NCBI RefSeq assembly: GCF_001639745.1
Contig: NZ_LTAX01000003.1
Location: 304,015-368,014, forward strand
DNA from: Marinomonas gallaica
GTDB taxonomy: Bacteria > Pseudomonadota > Gammaproteobacteria > Pseudomonadales > Marinomonadaceae
Length of the DNA: 64,000 nucleotides
Direction of reading: 5' to 3'
Both the position numbers and the translations under genes were made by a program. A model generated the notes under the pieces. It was not told the origin of the DNA and ran no database searches. It was given only the letters and a program-made list of their open reading frames with translations. This document shows, piece by piece, positions 17,034-26,586 of the stretch; within the stretch, counting starts at the first letter, position 1, and each line of letters starts with the position of its first letter.

Positions 17034-18703
17034 GTAACATCCTCTGTTTTGCGGATTACCACGGTTTTATTGTCATCGGTTTCGATCTCAGATTCGCTCA
17101 GCTGTGCTTGCTCAATATCTGGATCAGATTCTTTAATAAAGGTTTCCATTTGCTCTGCCAGTTCATTGAACTGACGTTTGGCATAGCCCACTTCATCTAT
17201 TTTGCTTACCGGTAAGCGGGTAAAGTAATTGCCGACATAAAGGCTCTGCATGGCTTTTCCCAAATGCTTAAATTCGCTGGTAAAGAAACGGCAGATAAAA
17301 AATACCAATGCAGAAATAGACATGCAGACAAGTAAAATAAAGCAGACTAATACAGACGTCGTACGCCACCACACATCGTCAATAGAACGTGCTGACAACC
17401 CCATTACGACACTGCCAATGACCTTGTCGTTAAATAAAATCGGCGCTTTGAAGTTGTAGACCCGCTCGCCATTGTTCGCACTGGGAGGCAACTGTGAAAC
17501 TCGGCTACCTTGATGCTCAGTCAAAGGCTGTAACTCAGCAGGGGCTCGATAGACGGTGCCAATACTTTGCGCATCACTAGAGGCTTTGATCGTGCCACTG
17601 TGGTCTGTGATGTATAAGTAATTTACTTGTTCATTCGAGGCGATACGCTCTGCTGAAACAGCCAAAGCCAGACCGTCGTTCAGTAGCAAGGCTTCATCCA
17701 CTTGCTCTTTGGTCTGCTGTACCAACATGCTGCCGTAATCGCTGAGTACTTGTGTCAGGTTTTTTGATAAATCATTCAGCGTGAATAATAAAAACCCAAT
17801 TAACAAAATACTGCAGGCTCCCGCTACTACGGCGGTATAGAGCCACGTAGCCGTAATACGCTCACTCCATTTACTGGCTTGATTGGCCAACTCTAAATCC
17901 AAAGCTTCTAGTTGTCTGAGCAGCTCTTTGGCATTGGTATAACGGAACGTAGCCTTTTTATGCAGCAAGCGACGAATGACTTTTTTCACTGCATGAGGAC
18001 AACGAGATGTGTGTAAATTCGCATCTGAGGTTTGAATAAGATTAAACAAATCGCGAATAGTCGAGGCTTCGAAAGGCAAGGTCCCAAACACCAATTGATA
18101 CATGACGACCCCAAGGGAATACAAATCACTGCGTTGATCAGGTGTTTTGCCTGCCAGTTGCTCAGGAGACATATAGTAAGGCGTCCCCACAATCATTTCG
18201 CCTTCTTCGACCTGTTGAACATCGGTCTGTTCATGCAGATATGCGACGCCGAAATCGGTCAAGCGAACACGGCCATTCGATTCAATCAGTACATTGCTCG
18301 GTTTTAAATCCCGGTGCACAATGCCCTTTGAATGAGCGTATTCTAAAGCAGCGCCAAGTTGCCCAACAATATCAATCACCGTTTCCAAGGGGACTTCGTG
18401 CTGTCGAGCTAACCATTCATCAAGGCTTTCACAGTCGACAAATTCCATCACAATAAACGGTACATCATCGACTTCACCCACATCAAAAATCTGTACGATA
18501 TTGGGGTGATTCAGCTTTCCAGAGATGGTCACTTCGTTTAAGAAGTAGCTGAGGCGCTCTTTGTCTTGCGCAAAATCAGGTTTTAATACTTTGATGGCCA
18601 GCGTACGCTGCAACGCGGGGTCATAGGCTTTATACACCTGAGACATCGCACCTTCGCCGATCAATTCTTTTAATTCATATCGTCCAAGTTGATTCATAGT
18701 CAC
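17030..18703 (-). CDS. ppkA: PpkA-type membrane Ser/Thr protein kinase of the T6SS
   Basis: 557 aa. Kinase domain at residues 8-270: ELIGEGAMSQVYKAYD (Gly loop), AIKVLK (Lys), HRDLKPSNVL (catalytic loop), LTDFGVAY and GTPYYMSPEQLAG. Transmembrane helices lie at about 290-312 and 430-455. Between them is a periplasmic PDC/CACHE-like sensor (YLYITDHSGTIKASSDAQSI). A HAMP-like segment and an acidic tail follow. In the threonine phosphorylation pathway PpkA phosphorylates the FHA protein and PppA reverses this, turning secretion on and off; both partners are in this operon. The position behind tssG and just before clpV is less usual. The sensor suggests triggering by a small periplasmic ligand. 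Confidence 0.9.
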   Translation of the reverse strand: MTMNQLGRYELKELIGEGAMSQVYKAYDPALQRTLAIKVLKPDFAQDKERLSYFLNEVTISGKLNHPNIVQIFDVGEVDDVPFIVMEFVDCESLDEWLARQHEVPLETVIDIVGQLGAALEYAHSKGIVHRDLKPSNVLIESNGRVRLTDFGVAYLHEQTDVQQVEEGEMIVGTPYYMSPEQLAGKTPDQRSDLYSLGVVMYQLVFGTLPFEASTIRDLFNLIQTSDANLHTSRCPHAVKKVIRRLLHKKATFRYTNAKELLRQLEALDLELANQASKWSERITATWLYTAVVAGACSILLIGFLLFTLNDLSKNLTQVLSDYGSMLVQQTKEQVDEALLLNDGLALAVSAERIASNEQVNYLYITDHSGTIKASSDAQSIGTVYRAPAELQPLTEHQGSRVSQLPPSANNGERVYNFKAPILFNDKVIGSVVMGLSARSIDDVWWRTTSVLVCFILLVCMSISALVFFICRFFTSEFKHLGKAMQSLYVGNYFTRLPVSKIDEVGYAKRQFNELAEQMETFIKESDPDIEQAQLSESEIETDDNKTVVIRKTEDVT

Positions 18704-18709
18704 ACCAGA

Positions 18710-19798
18710 TTAACGATTTAAGTTATAAACAGTATCTGCAACATCATGGTCAGCCGGTTCACTGGATAACCAGAGTCCTTCACCAAGCGCTAAAGAGGGT
18801 TGCGAGCTTGAGCCCTCTCCTATTTGCAGTGCTGGCCGATCGTGCCCTTTCAATACAACTTGTAGGTCTACCCAATAGTCGGCCCCAAGAAAGGAAAATA
18901 AGACCTCTTTAAGACGCTCAAACAAAACACCGCCGGGTCTAATGCGCTGAAATGCAGAATAATCCAGTGGCTCTGTGCGTAATCGCATACTAAAACCCCC
19001 TTCATAAATAGCCCCACCCGCAACAAAGCTTTGACCCAATGCACAATTGGCCTTACCTAAAACATTGCGCTGACTCGGTTCAAGCTCGAACCAGCGACCA
19101 AAAAACTGTTTTAAGGACACATCACATCCCAAGACATGGCCAATGATTTTACGTAGCGCATTGGCATTACGAGGTCGCTGACTAAAGTAGCCCGAAAAAT
19201 AATAGGCAATGTCTTCACAGCTCGGCACATTTAGCTCGTCATCGGTAGACGCTTCCTCAGGGCTATGCTCAACGCTTTCAGATGCCGATTCGCCATGGCG
19301 AAGCCCGGTGTAACTCATTATCATTTTTCGGGCGGGATGAATCTGAGTACTCTGCGGATTTTTCCCTACTTGTTCTTCTAAAATGGCTAAGCGATTTTTT
19401 TGCCAAGCGCGATATAAAAAGCTAATAGCTCGGGCATTGAAGCCATCCAATAACACTTTTAAGGCCGTATCTTTGTCACGATTACGCTGAGCAAGCATCT
19501 CGGTATAGTGCTGAGGTAACACGCCAGACGGGCCGGTCAAACCAAAACAAGCCACATGAAGCATGCGTTTCTGATAGCCATGCTCTATAGGCGTAATCTC
19601 AATTTTTTGTTTGGCCGCATAAGGTGAAACCAAGGATTGTATGACACAAAAATCCACAAACTCCCGATACAACGGATAATCGTACCCAATGGGGGCATCA
19701 GCCAGTTCCTTGCTTTTACGAGCATCGGCCTCCAGAAGCCGAAGTCGTTGGAAAAAATCGATGTCTGGTAATGCATACGGAACAGAGGCATTCATCAT
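18710..19798 (-). CDS. tssG: TssG, T6SS baseplate wedge protein
   Basis: 362 aa from ATG 19798, which overlaps the tssF stop (ATGATGA); the longer frame to 19837 lies inside tssF and is unlikely. Family features: LEADARKSKELADAPIGYDYPL near the start matches the RLE...P-G-D-Pl pattern, then MLHVACFGLTGPSGVLPQHYTEML in parts, and RTEPLDYSAFQRIRPGG near the end. TssG joins two TssF and one TssE in each baseplate wedge. Confidence 0.9.
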   Translation of the reverse strand: MMNASVPYALPDIDFFQRLRLLEADARKSKELADAPIGYDYPLYREFVDFCVIQSLVSPYAAKQKIEITPIEHGYQKRMLHVACFGLTGPSGVLPQHYTEMLAQRNRDKDTALKVLLDGFNARAISFLYRAWQKNRLAILEEQVGKNPQSTQIHPARKMIMSYTGLRHGESASESVEHSPEEASTDDELNVPSCEDIAYYFSGYFSQRPRNANALRKIIGHVLGCDVSLKQFFGRWFELEPSQRNVLGKANCALGQSFVAGGAIYEGGFSMRLRTEPLDYSAFQRIRPGGVLFERLKEVLFSFLGADYWVDLQVVLKGHDRPALQIGEGSSSQPSLALGEGLWLSSEPADHDVADTVYNLNR

Positions 19799-21621
19799 AA
19801 TAGTGCCTGATCCCCACTGCGTGGCGGCCAAGCGCATAACGGCATTTCTCTGCCTTGCAACTCAACCGTTAGCTGAACAAAAGAGTTAATTTGCGTATAA
19901 AGACCAAGAAAGCGTTCCAGCACTGCGGCAAATAAATACGGTGAACTTCCCGCAAAACGAGACTCGTCTAGTAGCAACGTCACTTGACTGCCACGACAAA
20001 AAAACGGTATCCCACTGTCATCAAGAATGCGCATAGTACTTGGGGATACGGACTGAATTTGGACGGCATTAACAACGCTTTCGTTCTCGCCAGTCTCATT
20101 AAAATTATACAGCGAGAGAATTTTCTGGAAGGCATTAGAGCCTAATGCCCCAGCGGTCAAAGAAATATGATTCAAATTCAGATGAGACAATAGCTGCCAA
20201 TAAATATCATCGTCTATACGCGGACGAACCGTGTCAGTAAAGGCTGTCTCACTGACAATTCTACCAATTGCTGCCGAGCCAGAGCGAGGTAAAAGATTCG
20301 GCTGGCTTTCTCTTTGGTTAATGACATACGGTAATCGACCATTTGAGCAAGTCAAACTCGCAATAAACATACCGCCTTTATTTTTACTAAGCGCCGCTTC
20401 TAAATTTATCAGTGATAAATGAAATAAACTGCGCACATTGCCTTGCTCTAATTCTTCACGACGTGTGTGCCAACGAACTTCACTCAACTCAGAATTTGGC
20501 GTTGCACTCACACCAAAGAAAGGATTGATATAATCAATATTGGCACCATCTATGGAAATGGACAGTGAATCAATATTGTAAATCTCATCTCGATCAGGAT
20601 GACGGGCATCCGCAATCACTGGGTATTCGTATATAGAAAAGTCCAATAATGATGGTTCAGAGCGCTTTTCAAATAAATTAATTTGAGGTGTTGCGTTTAA
20701 CACGAAGTTGTTTTTATCTACCGTCGCTTCGATATCCGGCAAAGCTTTATTTAGATAGAAATACAGCTCAATATGCTGCCCTTCTAAAACATTTTGGGCG
20801 GTACTGATATCAACGTCGAAAAATAAGAATTTCTCTGGGTAAGCAAAATATTCTGTCAGCAATCGATAACCAATAAACGACTGCTCAGGATACGGCAACA
20901 TGCCCTCGTCTTCTTCAAACCCTACGGTTTTGAGTGCAGTTTTCACATCTAAGAATACTGCATCAGGGTCATGTGGACCTTTTGCTACCGCTATTTTCAG
21001 GCTGTGATTTAAAATAAGTTCATACAAAGCGAAGCTGTAGTGACGTGTTCCTTTTATGTAAAAACGAACGGTATTTAAATCAAGTTTCTCAGCTTCTACA
21101 GCACTATTAATGGCATCCAGACCAATGCTTAATACGGCTTTAATATCATTAAAACTGCCGGGATTCGGTGCTTCAACAGGACAAGTTTGTAAGCGCGCGC
21201 TACCCACTTTAAACGGTAAAATCTGGGCGTCATATACCGTTTTAAAGAAACATAACTCACTTGAGTTCTGCCCACTGTGCTCAACCACTAAACCTTTAGG
21301 GACATGTGACACACTGGTAAGGTTTTTTTCCGGCTCAAAGCTGATAATGTTATAGCTTGGCAATGGGCGTAAGTAATGTGGATAAATCACATCCAATAGC
21401 GTCTGACACAACTCTGGGAATTCGTCGTCTAACTTTTTACGAATTCGTGCATTCAGAAAAGCGACACCCTGAATAATACGCTCAACATGAGGATCGCGAG
21501 CATTATCATCCATGATATGCAAACGCGCACCAATTTTAGGATGCTCTTTAGCAAACGCTTCACCTCGCCGCTTAAGGTAGCTTAACTCCTTTTGGTAAAC
21601 ATCTATCAGTGCTTGTTTCAT
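19795..21621 (-). CDS. tssF: TssF, T6SS baseplate protein
   Basis: 608 aa, the usual family length. It begins MKQALIDVYQKELSYLKRRG and has FAKEHPKIGARLHI, DPHVERIIQGVAFLNARI and FPELCQTLLDVIYPHYLRP, all typical of the VasA/ImpG (DUF879) family. It forms the baseplate wedge with TssG and TssE around the VgrG hub. It overlaps tssE by one base and tssG by 4 bp, so the three are translationally coupled. Confidence 0.95.
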   Translation of the reverse strand: MKQALIDVYQKELSYLKRRGEAFAKEHPKIGARLHIMDDNARDPHVERIIQGVAFLNARIRKKLDDEFPELCQTLLDVIYPHYLRPLPSYNIISFEPEKNLTSVSHVPKGLVVEHSGQNSSELCFFKTVYDAQILPFKVGSARLQTCPVEAPNPGSFNDIKAVLSIGLDAINSAVEAEKLDLNTVRFYIKGTRHYSFALYELILNHSLKIAVAKGPHDPDAVFLDVKTALKTVGFEEDEGMLPYPEQSFIGYRLLTEYFAYPEKFLFFDVDISTAQNVLEGQHIELYFYLNKALPDIEATVDKNNFVLNATPQINLFEKRSEPSLLDFSIYEYPVIADARHPDRDEIYNIDSLSISIDGANIDYINPFFGVSATPNSELSEVRWHTRREELEQGNVRSLFHLSLINLEAALSKNKGGMFIASLTCSNGRLPYVINQRESQPNLLPRSGSAAIGRIVSETAFTDTVRPRIDDDIYWQLLSHLNLNHISLTAGALGSNAFQKILSLYNFNETGENESVVNAVQIQSVSPSTMRILDDSGIPFFCRGSQVTLLLDESRFAGSSPYLFAAVLERFLGLYTQINSFVQLTVELQGREMPLCAWPPRSGDQALL

Positions 21622-22088
21622 TATCTTCCTGACCTGAAATTAAACATTTTTAGCGCGGGTTCGAATAAAGCCGTGATCATCACGGCTTCCGACTCCCCGT
21701 AAAACATAAGCTTGGCTTTAATATAAAAGCCCAAGCTATTGGTCTCGATTTTCTCTTCACTAAGCGTGACGCTTATATCGCTTAAGCGTGGCTCATTTAG
21801 ACGTAATGTTTCCTGTATCTTTAACCGTAACTCATCACGCCCGCTCAACGACGAAATATTGATGTGAGCAAAGTCTGTTACACCATAGGTCAACAAAACA
21901 TCACCCTTTACCACTGAAAAAGGAGCTAGAGAACGACATCGGCTGTTCAATAAGTCCTGTAGATCTCGCATCACACTGTTTTTGTACTGAATGTAATACT
22001 CAACCTCAGGACGATGCCGATCAATTTTACTTTCAGGGGCTTCGTCTTGAATCAGCTCAATAAAGGGTAATTGCAGTGCGTCACTCAA
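21621..22088 (-). CDS. tssE: TssE, T6SS gp25-like baseplate protein
   Basis: 155 aa with the gp25 pattern: RDLQDLLNSRCRS near residue 40, LTYGVTDFAHINISSLSGRD in the middle and ISVTLSEEK towards the end. TssE resembles the phage T4 gp25 that starts sheath assembly at the baseplate. It lies 18 bp after tagJ and touches tssF. Confidence 0.92.
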   Translation of the reverse strand: MSDALQLPFIELIQDEAPESKIDRHRPEVEYYIQYKNSVMRDLQDLLNSRCRSLAPFSVVKGDVLLTYGVTDFAHINISSLSGRDELRLKIQETLRLNEPRLSDISVTLSEEKIETNSLGFYIKAKLMFYGESEAVMITALFEPALKMFNFRSGR

Positions 22089-22106
22089 ATCCGGTTACTC
22101 CTTTGC

Positions 22107-22943
22107 TCAACTTACTTGTCGACGCTGAAGGGATTGAATTTGTAAAATCGGCACCAGATCATCGCCAATCAGCCAACACTTTTGACCAATACCTGTAACG
22201 ATTTCAGTTGTCGGACAGGCGTCCCAATCCGTTGCGCGGGCCAAGGAGGCTTGAGTGTCTGTACTGCTGGTGCCAGCATATATTGTCGGAACAAATACGT
22301 GCATTGGCTGCGCTTCCTCACCGTCTTGCGGTAATAAATGCACCATTGCTTTGCGATATAACAAGTCGATCGGTTTTTCATACGGAAAAAACTCGATGCT
22401 TTGTATTTCTTGCCAAGGCAGCCATGCATAGCCCTGATTCGCCACAAACACTTCTAAGGCAAACGCCGTTAAATCATCCGGCTCAATCAATTCACCAGTC
22501 AGTGTTTCTTCACCTGATTTACATTCAAATAATGGCTGTGGTCGATCGGCCAATAATTCCTGCGCCTGATCTTTGGTCATGGAACCATCAGCAACACCTT
22601 TCATCAAAGCAAAGCTTGGCTGCAAGAACGCTTCGTGCGCTTCGTTCAATGCTGGCATAGTTGTCAATGAAGAAAAGAAAGCGCGTCGCTGGTTATCTGC
22701 TTTGAGCATCTCTGCCATCACTTTAAGTGTCATAAACGAAGGCAGATCATCTTGGTATTCTTTTTCTAGGATCGTAAGCTGACTGATGGCTTTATCGACT
22801 TCGCCAACAAACAAATAAAACTGCAGTAATAGGCTTCGACCTTCATTGCTTTCCGGATTATCTCGAACAAATGTCTTGGCATGTGTCAGAGCAGAGGAAA
22901 GATCCCCTTGATCATACAGTTCGCTAATTCCTTTAATATCCAT
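22107..22943 (-). CDS. tagJ: TagJ / ImpE-family T6SS accessory protein
   Basis: 278 aa. The N-terminus (1-100) is TPR-like (ELYDQGDLSSALTHAKTFVR, NEGRSLLLQFYLFVGEVDKA). The C-terminus has the ImpE signature GYAWLPWQEIQSIEFFPYEK and PIDLLYRKAMVHL. In systems that have it, TagJ binds the TssB N-terminus and is thought to help ClpV act on the sheath. It lies between the second tssC and tssE, 2 bp from the former. Confidence 0.88.
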   Translation of the reverse strand: MDIKGISELYDQGDLSSALTHAKTFVRDNPESNEGRSLLLQFYLFVGEVDKAISQLTILEKEYQDDLPSFMTLKVMAEMLKADNQRRAFFSSLTTMPALNEAHEAFLQPSFALMKGVADGSMTKDQAQELLADRPQPLFECKSGEETLTGELIEPDDLTAFALEVFVANQGYAWLPWQEIQSIEFFPYEKPIDLLYRKAMVHLLPQDGEEAQPMHVFVPTIYAGTSSTDTQASLARATDWDACPTTEIVTGIGQKCWLIGDDLVPILQIQSLQRRQVS

Positions 22944-22945
22944 GA

Positions 22946-24391
22946 TTATCCTGTCACTCTGTTGGAGACAACCTCAGCACTAAACTGTATTGAGGTTTCA
23001 ATAGTTTCTAGTTGAAAGTGCGGTTTTAAGTGCACCACACATGTATAGTTACCACTCACTCCCGCCTTTTCATTAACGGATACTCGAGCATCTCGGAGTG
23101 GATAACGAGCCAGTAATTCATCACTCGCTTCATCGGTTGCCATGACGTAATTCATGATCCAGCTTTGTAAAAACCGGCGACACTCTTCAGCCGTATAAAA
23201 AGAGCCTACATGGTCTCGTACGATCACTTTAAGGTAATGCGCAAAGCGTGAAGTGCATAACACGTACTGCAACATGGCCGAATAGCGAGCGTTGATATTG
23301 GCTTGTTCGCTGGTATATACCGGCGGGCTTTGAATCGACGGAGCACTATAGAACACACCAGAGCCACCATTAGCACTGTAACAAGCTGAAATAAAACCGT
23401 ACTCCGTAAGCGTTCGCTCTAAATTATCTGGAATCATAATTTCAGCTGCGACAATGGACTCAAGATCTGCTTCAGATCTATGCTCGTTAGGGTTAACAAT
23501 CACGCCGCCACCAAAATGACGTTCTCCTGTTATTTCAGCCAACCAGCTGGTGTTAGCAAAACAACGAGCCATAACCGCACCTAAAGCAAAAACAGCACCT
23601 GTCTTTAATCGGTCCGAGCGATGCGATAAACGCTCTTGGTAAACAAATTGGTCGGTACGAGTAGGGCTATGTTCATAAAGCCGACGTAAATAAATATTCG
23701 GAAGTGTTAAGCCAATAAAACGCGCATCTTCTTTACGTCGCAGGTTTTTCCATTGCATAAAATCCAACTGCTGATAGGTGCGCTGTAAGTTCAGCAGCGA
23801 GTTCATGTTAGTAAACTCGTCTAGATCTAATAGGGACGGATGAGTATTGAAAATAAACGGGCAAAAAGCAGCTGCTGCCACTTGTGCCAAACTATCCACT
23901 AAGCGAAGATCATCAACCCCGTGATAATGCGGTTTCAACGCCACATCGAAATTACACAGCATGGCGCTAAAGGGTTCACCGCCAGCAATACCAAATTCAC
24001 CGTTATAGACTTTATTGAAGATTTCACTCTGATCAATTTCAATCGCACGCATCACATCGCGATTCAGTTCAGACCAAGACACATTCAGCATTTTCACTTT
24101 GATTTGATAGCTCAAACCAATTTGGTTTAGCAAAAAATGACAACCGAGCCAACTTGCTTCTAGTGCTTGAAACTGAGGATGGTGCAATACTTCATCTAAC
24201 TGAGTTTGCATTAGACGATCAAGCTTAGCGATGTGTATTGCCAACAGATGAATCACTTCCTGCTTGCTTGGTACATAATCAAGTTCATCAAGGCTTAATG
24301 CATCGATAAGCTCATTTACCCAAGCATATTGCGAAGCGGATTCTGCTCGCGATGTCTGAATTTTCTGATGAAAACCGCCGGGTGCATCCAT
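22946..24391 (-). CDS. Second TssC-type sheath protein (TssC2, ImpD-like)
   Basis: 481 aa, clearly a paralogue of the TssC at 24461-25957. Shared motifs: LEASWLGCHFLLNQ against LEGSWRGLSYLVHN, EIDQSEIFNKVYNGEFGIAG against EFDQSEMFKKIYEEEFGTPG, and RFAHYLKVIVRDHVGSF against RFTHYLKVMGRDKIGSF. Agrobacterium and Rhizobium imp loci likewise carry two tssC genes (TssC40/TssC41). It probably enters or modulates the sheath or its assembly; its exact role is not settled. Divergence from TssC is high, so the duplication is old. Confidence 0.88.
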   Translation of the reverse strand: MDAPGGFHQKIQTSRAESASQYAWVNELIDALSLDELDYVPSKQEVIHLLAIHIAKLDRLMQTQLDEVLHHPQFQALEASWLGCHFLLNQIGLSYQIKVKMLNVSWSELNRDVMRAIEIDQSEIFNKVYNGEFGIAGGEPFSAMLCNFDVALKPHYHGVDDLRLVDSLAQVAAAAFCPFIFNTHPSLLDLDEFTNMNSLLNLQRTYQQLDFMQWKNLRRKEDARFIGLTLPNIYLRRLYEHSPTRTDQFVYQERLSHRSDRLKTGAVFALGAVMARCFANTSWLAEITGERHFGGGVIVNPNEHRSEADLESIVAAEIMIPDNLERTLTEYGFISACYSANGGSGVFYSAPSIQSPPVYTSEQANINARYSAMLQYVLCTSRFAHYLKVIVRDHVGSFYTAEECRRFLQSWIMNYVMATDEASDELLARYPLRDARVSVNEKAGVSGNYTCVVHLKPHFQLETIETSIQFSAEVVSNRVTG

Positions 24392-24460
24392 GGCTTGATC
24401 TCCTTTGAACGAGAACTGCTAATTGCTGACAATTGCAGTCCTCGTTGTGCTATATCTAGC

Positions 24461-25957
24461 TTAGTTGCCCATTTGAGGGATACGCGCAACCATACGCATG
24501 GATGCCGTCAACTCTTCCAGCTGTAGCCAAGGGCGCATCCACGCGACAACGTTGTAAGACCCCGGACGACCTGGAATTTCAGTCACCTGAACCTTCGCTT
24601 CACGTAGCGGGTAACGGGCTTTCATATCCTGCCCTGAATCTGGGTTGTTATTCACATAGTTAAGCAACCAGCGGTTTAACCAAGATTCAACATCGTCTTT
24701 TTCCATGAAGGAACCGATTTTGTCCCGACCCATTACTTTCAGATAATGCGTAAAGCGAGAGGTAGCCATCATGTAAGGTAGACGAGCAGAGATCGCCGCA
24801 TTAGCGGTCGCTTCTGGACGGTCGTAGATTTTTGGTTTTTGAGCCGTTTGTCCACCAAAGAACACAGCGTAATCTGTGTTTTTATAATGACACAAAGGAA
24901 GGAAACCTAATTTCGATAGCTCAGCTTCTCGACGATCCGTCAAACCAATCTCGGTTGGACACTTAAGGTCTAAATCACCATCATCACTCGTGAAAACATG
25001 CGTTGGTAAATCTTCTACACGACCACCACCTTCCGCACCGCGGATCGCAGTACACCAGCCCGTTGTTGAGAAGGCATGAGTCATACGCGAGCCCATTACA
25101 TAAGCAGCGTTCATCCAGCAGTAATCATCATGATCACTCACACGTGCTGTACCACCTTGATCAATCGGTGCTTCTTCGTAACCGAACGCATCAATAGGCT
25201 TGGTTTTGTCTCCATAAGGCAAACGGGCCAAGACGCGTGGCAGCGTTAGTGATAGAAAACGTGAGTCTTCCGTATCACGGAAACTACGCCATTTAATATA
25301 TTCTTTAGAATCGAAGATTTTTTCTAGGTCGCGTGGACGTGATAATTCAGTCCAGCTTTCCAGCCCGAACAGCTGAGGGCCGGCAGATGCAATGAAAGGA
25401 CAGAATGCTGCAGCAGAAATGTTAGACATTTTCGACAACAGTTCAATATCATTTGGAGAGCTATCAAACGCATAATCGCCAATCATAGCACCAAACGGCT
25501 CACCACCCGGTGTACCAAACTCTTCCTCGTAAATCTTTTTAAACATTTCGCTTTGATCAAACTCTACAGCTCGATCTAAGTCTTTATAAAGATCACGCTT
25601 ACTCAGATTTAGCATTTTTAGTTTTAACGCAGAGTTTGTTTCAGAGTTATGCACCAAATAGCTAAGACCGCGCCATGAACCTTCTAATGCTAAAAACTCT
25701 TCTGAGTGCATGACTTCATTAAGTTGCTCAGAAAGCTTACGGTCCAGTAGATCAATCGCTTGGTTGATGGTTTTGGCGATATTTCGATCCCAAACCACAG
25801 TACCTTCCATCGCGCCATCTACTAATGTTTTAAGCAGATCTTTCGCTACCGTGCTCTCAGTTTGTTTGGTCGCACCGATCACTTGATCAAGTAAACTTGT
25901 TTGCTCAAGCGTTTGGGTTTGCGTCTGTGGGTCTAGTGTTGCTGTAGTATCTGTCAT
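24461..25957 (-). CDS. tssC: TssC, large subunit of the T6SS contractile sheath
   Basis: 498 aa, standard TssC (VipB/ImpC) length. Motifs: LEGSWRGLSYLVHNSETN, LDRAVEFDQSEMFKKIYEEE, PGGEPFGAMIGDYAF, FLSLTLPRVLARLPYG and SRFTHYLKVMGRDKIGSFME. With TssB it forms the cytoplasmic sheath that contracts to fire Hcp/VgrG. It lies 11 bp behind tssB; 69 bp separate it from the second tssC. Confidence 0.97.
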   Translation of the reverse strand: MTDTTATLDPQTQTQTLEQTSLLDQVIGATKQTESTVAKDLLKTLVDGAMEGTVVWDRNIAKTINQAIDLLDRKLSEQLNEVMHSEEFLALEGSWRGLSYLVHNSETNSALKLKMLNLSKRDLYKDLDRAVEFDQSEMFKKIYEEEFGTPGGEPFGAMIGDYAFDSSPNDIELLSKMSNISAAAFCPFIASAGPQLFGLESWTELSRPRDLEKIFDSKEYIKWRSFRDTEDSRFLSLTLPRVLARLPYGDKTKPIDAFGYEEAPIDQGGTARVSDHDDYCWMNAAYVMGSRMTHAFSTTGWCTAIRGAEGGGRVEDLPTHVFTSDDGDLDLKCPTEIGLTDRREAELSKLGFLPLCHYKNTDYAVFFGGQTAQKPKIYDRPEATANAAISARLPYMMATSRFTHYLKVMGRDKIGSFMEKDDVESWLNRWLLNYVNNNPDSGQDMKARYPLREAKVQVTEIPGRPGSYNVVAWMRPWLQLEELTASMRMVARIPQMGN

Positions 25958-25968
25958 CCCTGTTGCCT

Positions 25969-26481
25969 CTAGTTTACATCACTGTCTTGCAGTTCATTGG
26001 AAAGCTTCTGTACGCTATCAGTACTTTGCAATACTTGCTCTAGCAAAGACTCCAATTCTTCTGAGCGATCGGCCTTAGTAAGCAGGTCACGCAATTTGTT
26101 ACGTGTATCCAGCAAATTTTTCAATGGCTCAACTTGCTCAACAACCTGACCAGGCTCAAAGTCATTCATCGAACGAAACTTCAAATCAACCGGAATAGTG
26201 CCTTCTTGATCGGTCAATTTATTATCGACTTTAAACGCTAAACCAGGCTCAAGCTTAGCCATCACATCGTTTAGATTGTCACGGTCAATTTGTACAAACT
26301 TACGATCTTTGAGGCTCTTCAATGGCGCACCTGGATTGTTTCCGGTGAACTCCCCCATGATTCCCATGACAAACGGCAGCTCTTTAACAACAACAGCGCC
26401 CTCTGTTTCAACATCGTAAGTGATATGAACTCGTGGTTTACGAACCCGCTCTAACTTTTTGTGAATACTTTCGCTACTCAT
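25969..26481 (-). CDS. tssB: TssB, small subunit of the T6SS contractile sheath
   Basis: 170 aa (VipA/ImpB). Motifs: [55 protein letters not shown] and [20 protein letters not shown]. The C-terminal helix contains the segment that ClpV recognises in this family. Paired with TssC 11 bp downstream. A 105-bp gap without an obvious signal lies between it and tssA. Confidence 0.97.
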   Translation of the reverse strand: MSSESIHKKLERVRKPRVHITYDVETEGAVVVKELPFVMGIMGEFTGNNPGAPLKSLKDRKFVQIDRDNLNDVMAKLEPGLAFKVDNKLTDQEGTIPVDLKFRSMNDFEPGQVVEQVEPLKNLLDTRNKLRDLLTKADRSEELESLLEQVLQSTDSVQKLSNELQDSDVN

Positions 26482-26586
26482 GTTTCGTCCTCGACTATTC
26501 CTTTATTTCGTATTTGCTTTGGCTTAAGCGCTTGAGCAAACATCTCGAACTGTTACGCGTACCACTCAATCGCGCATACAATCCCA

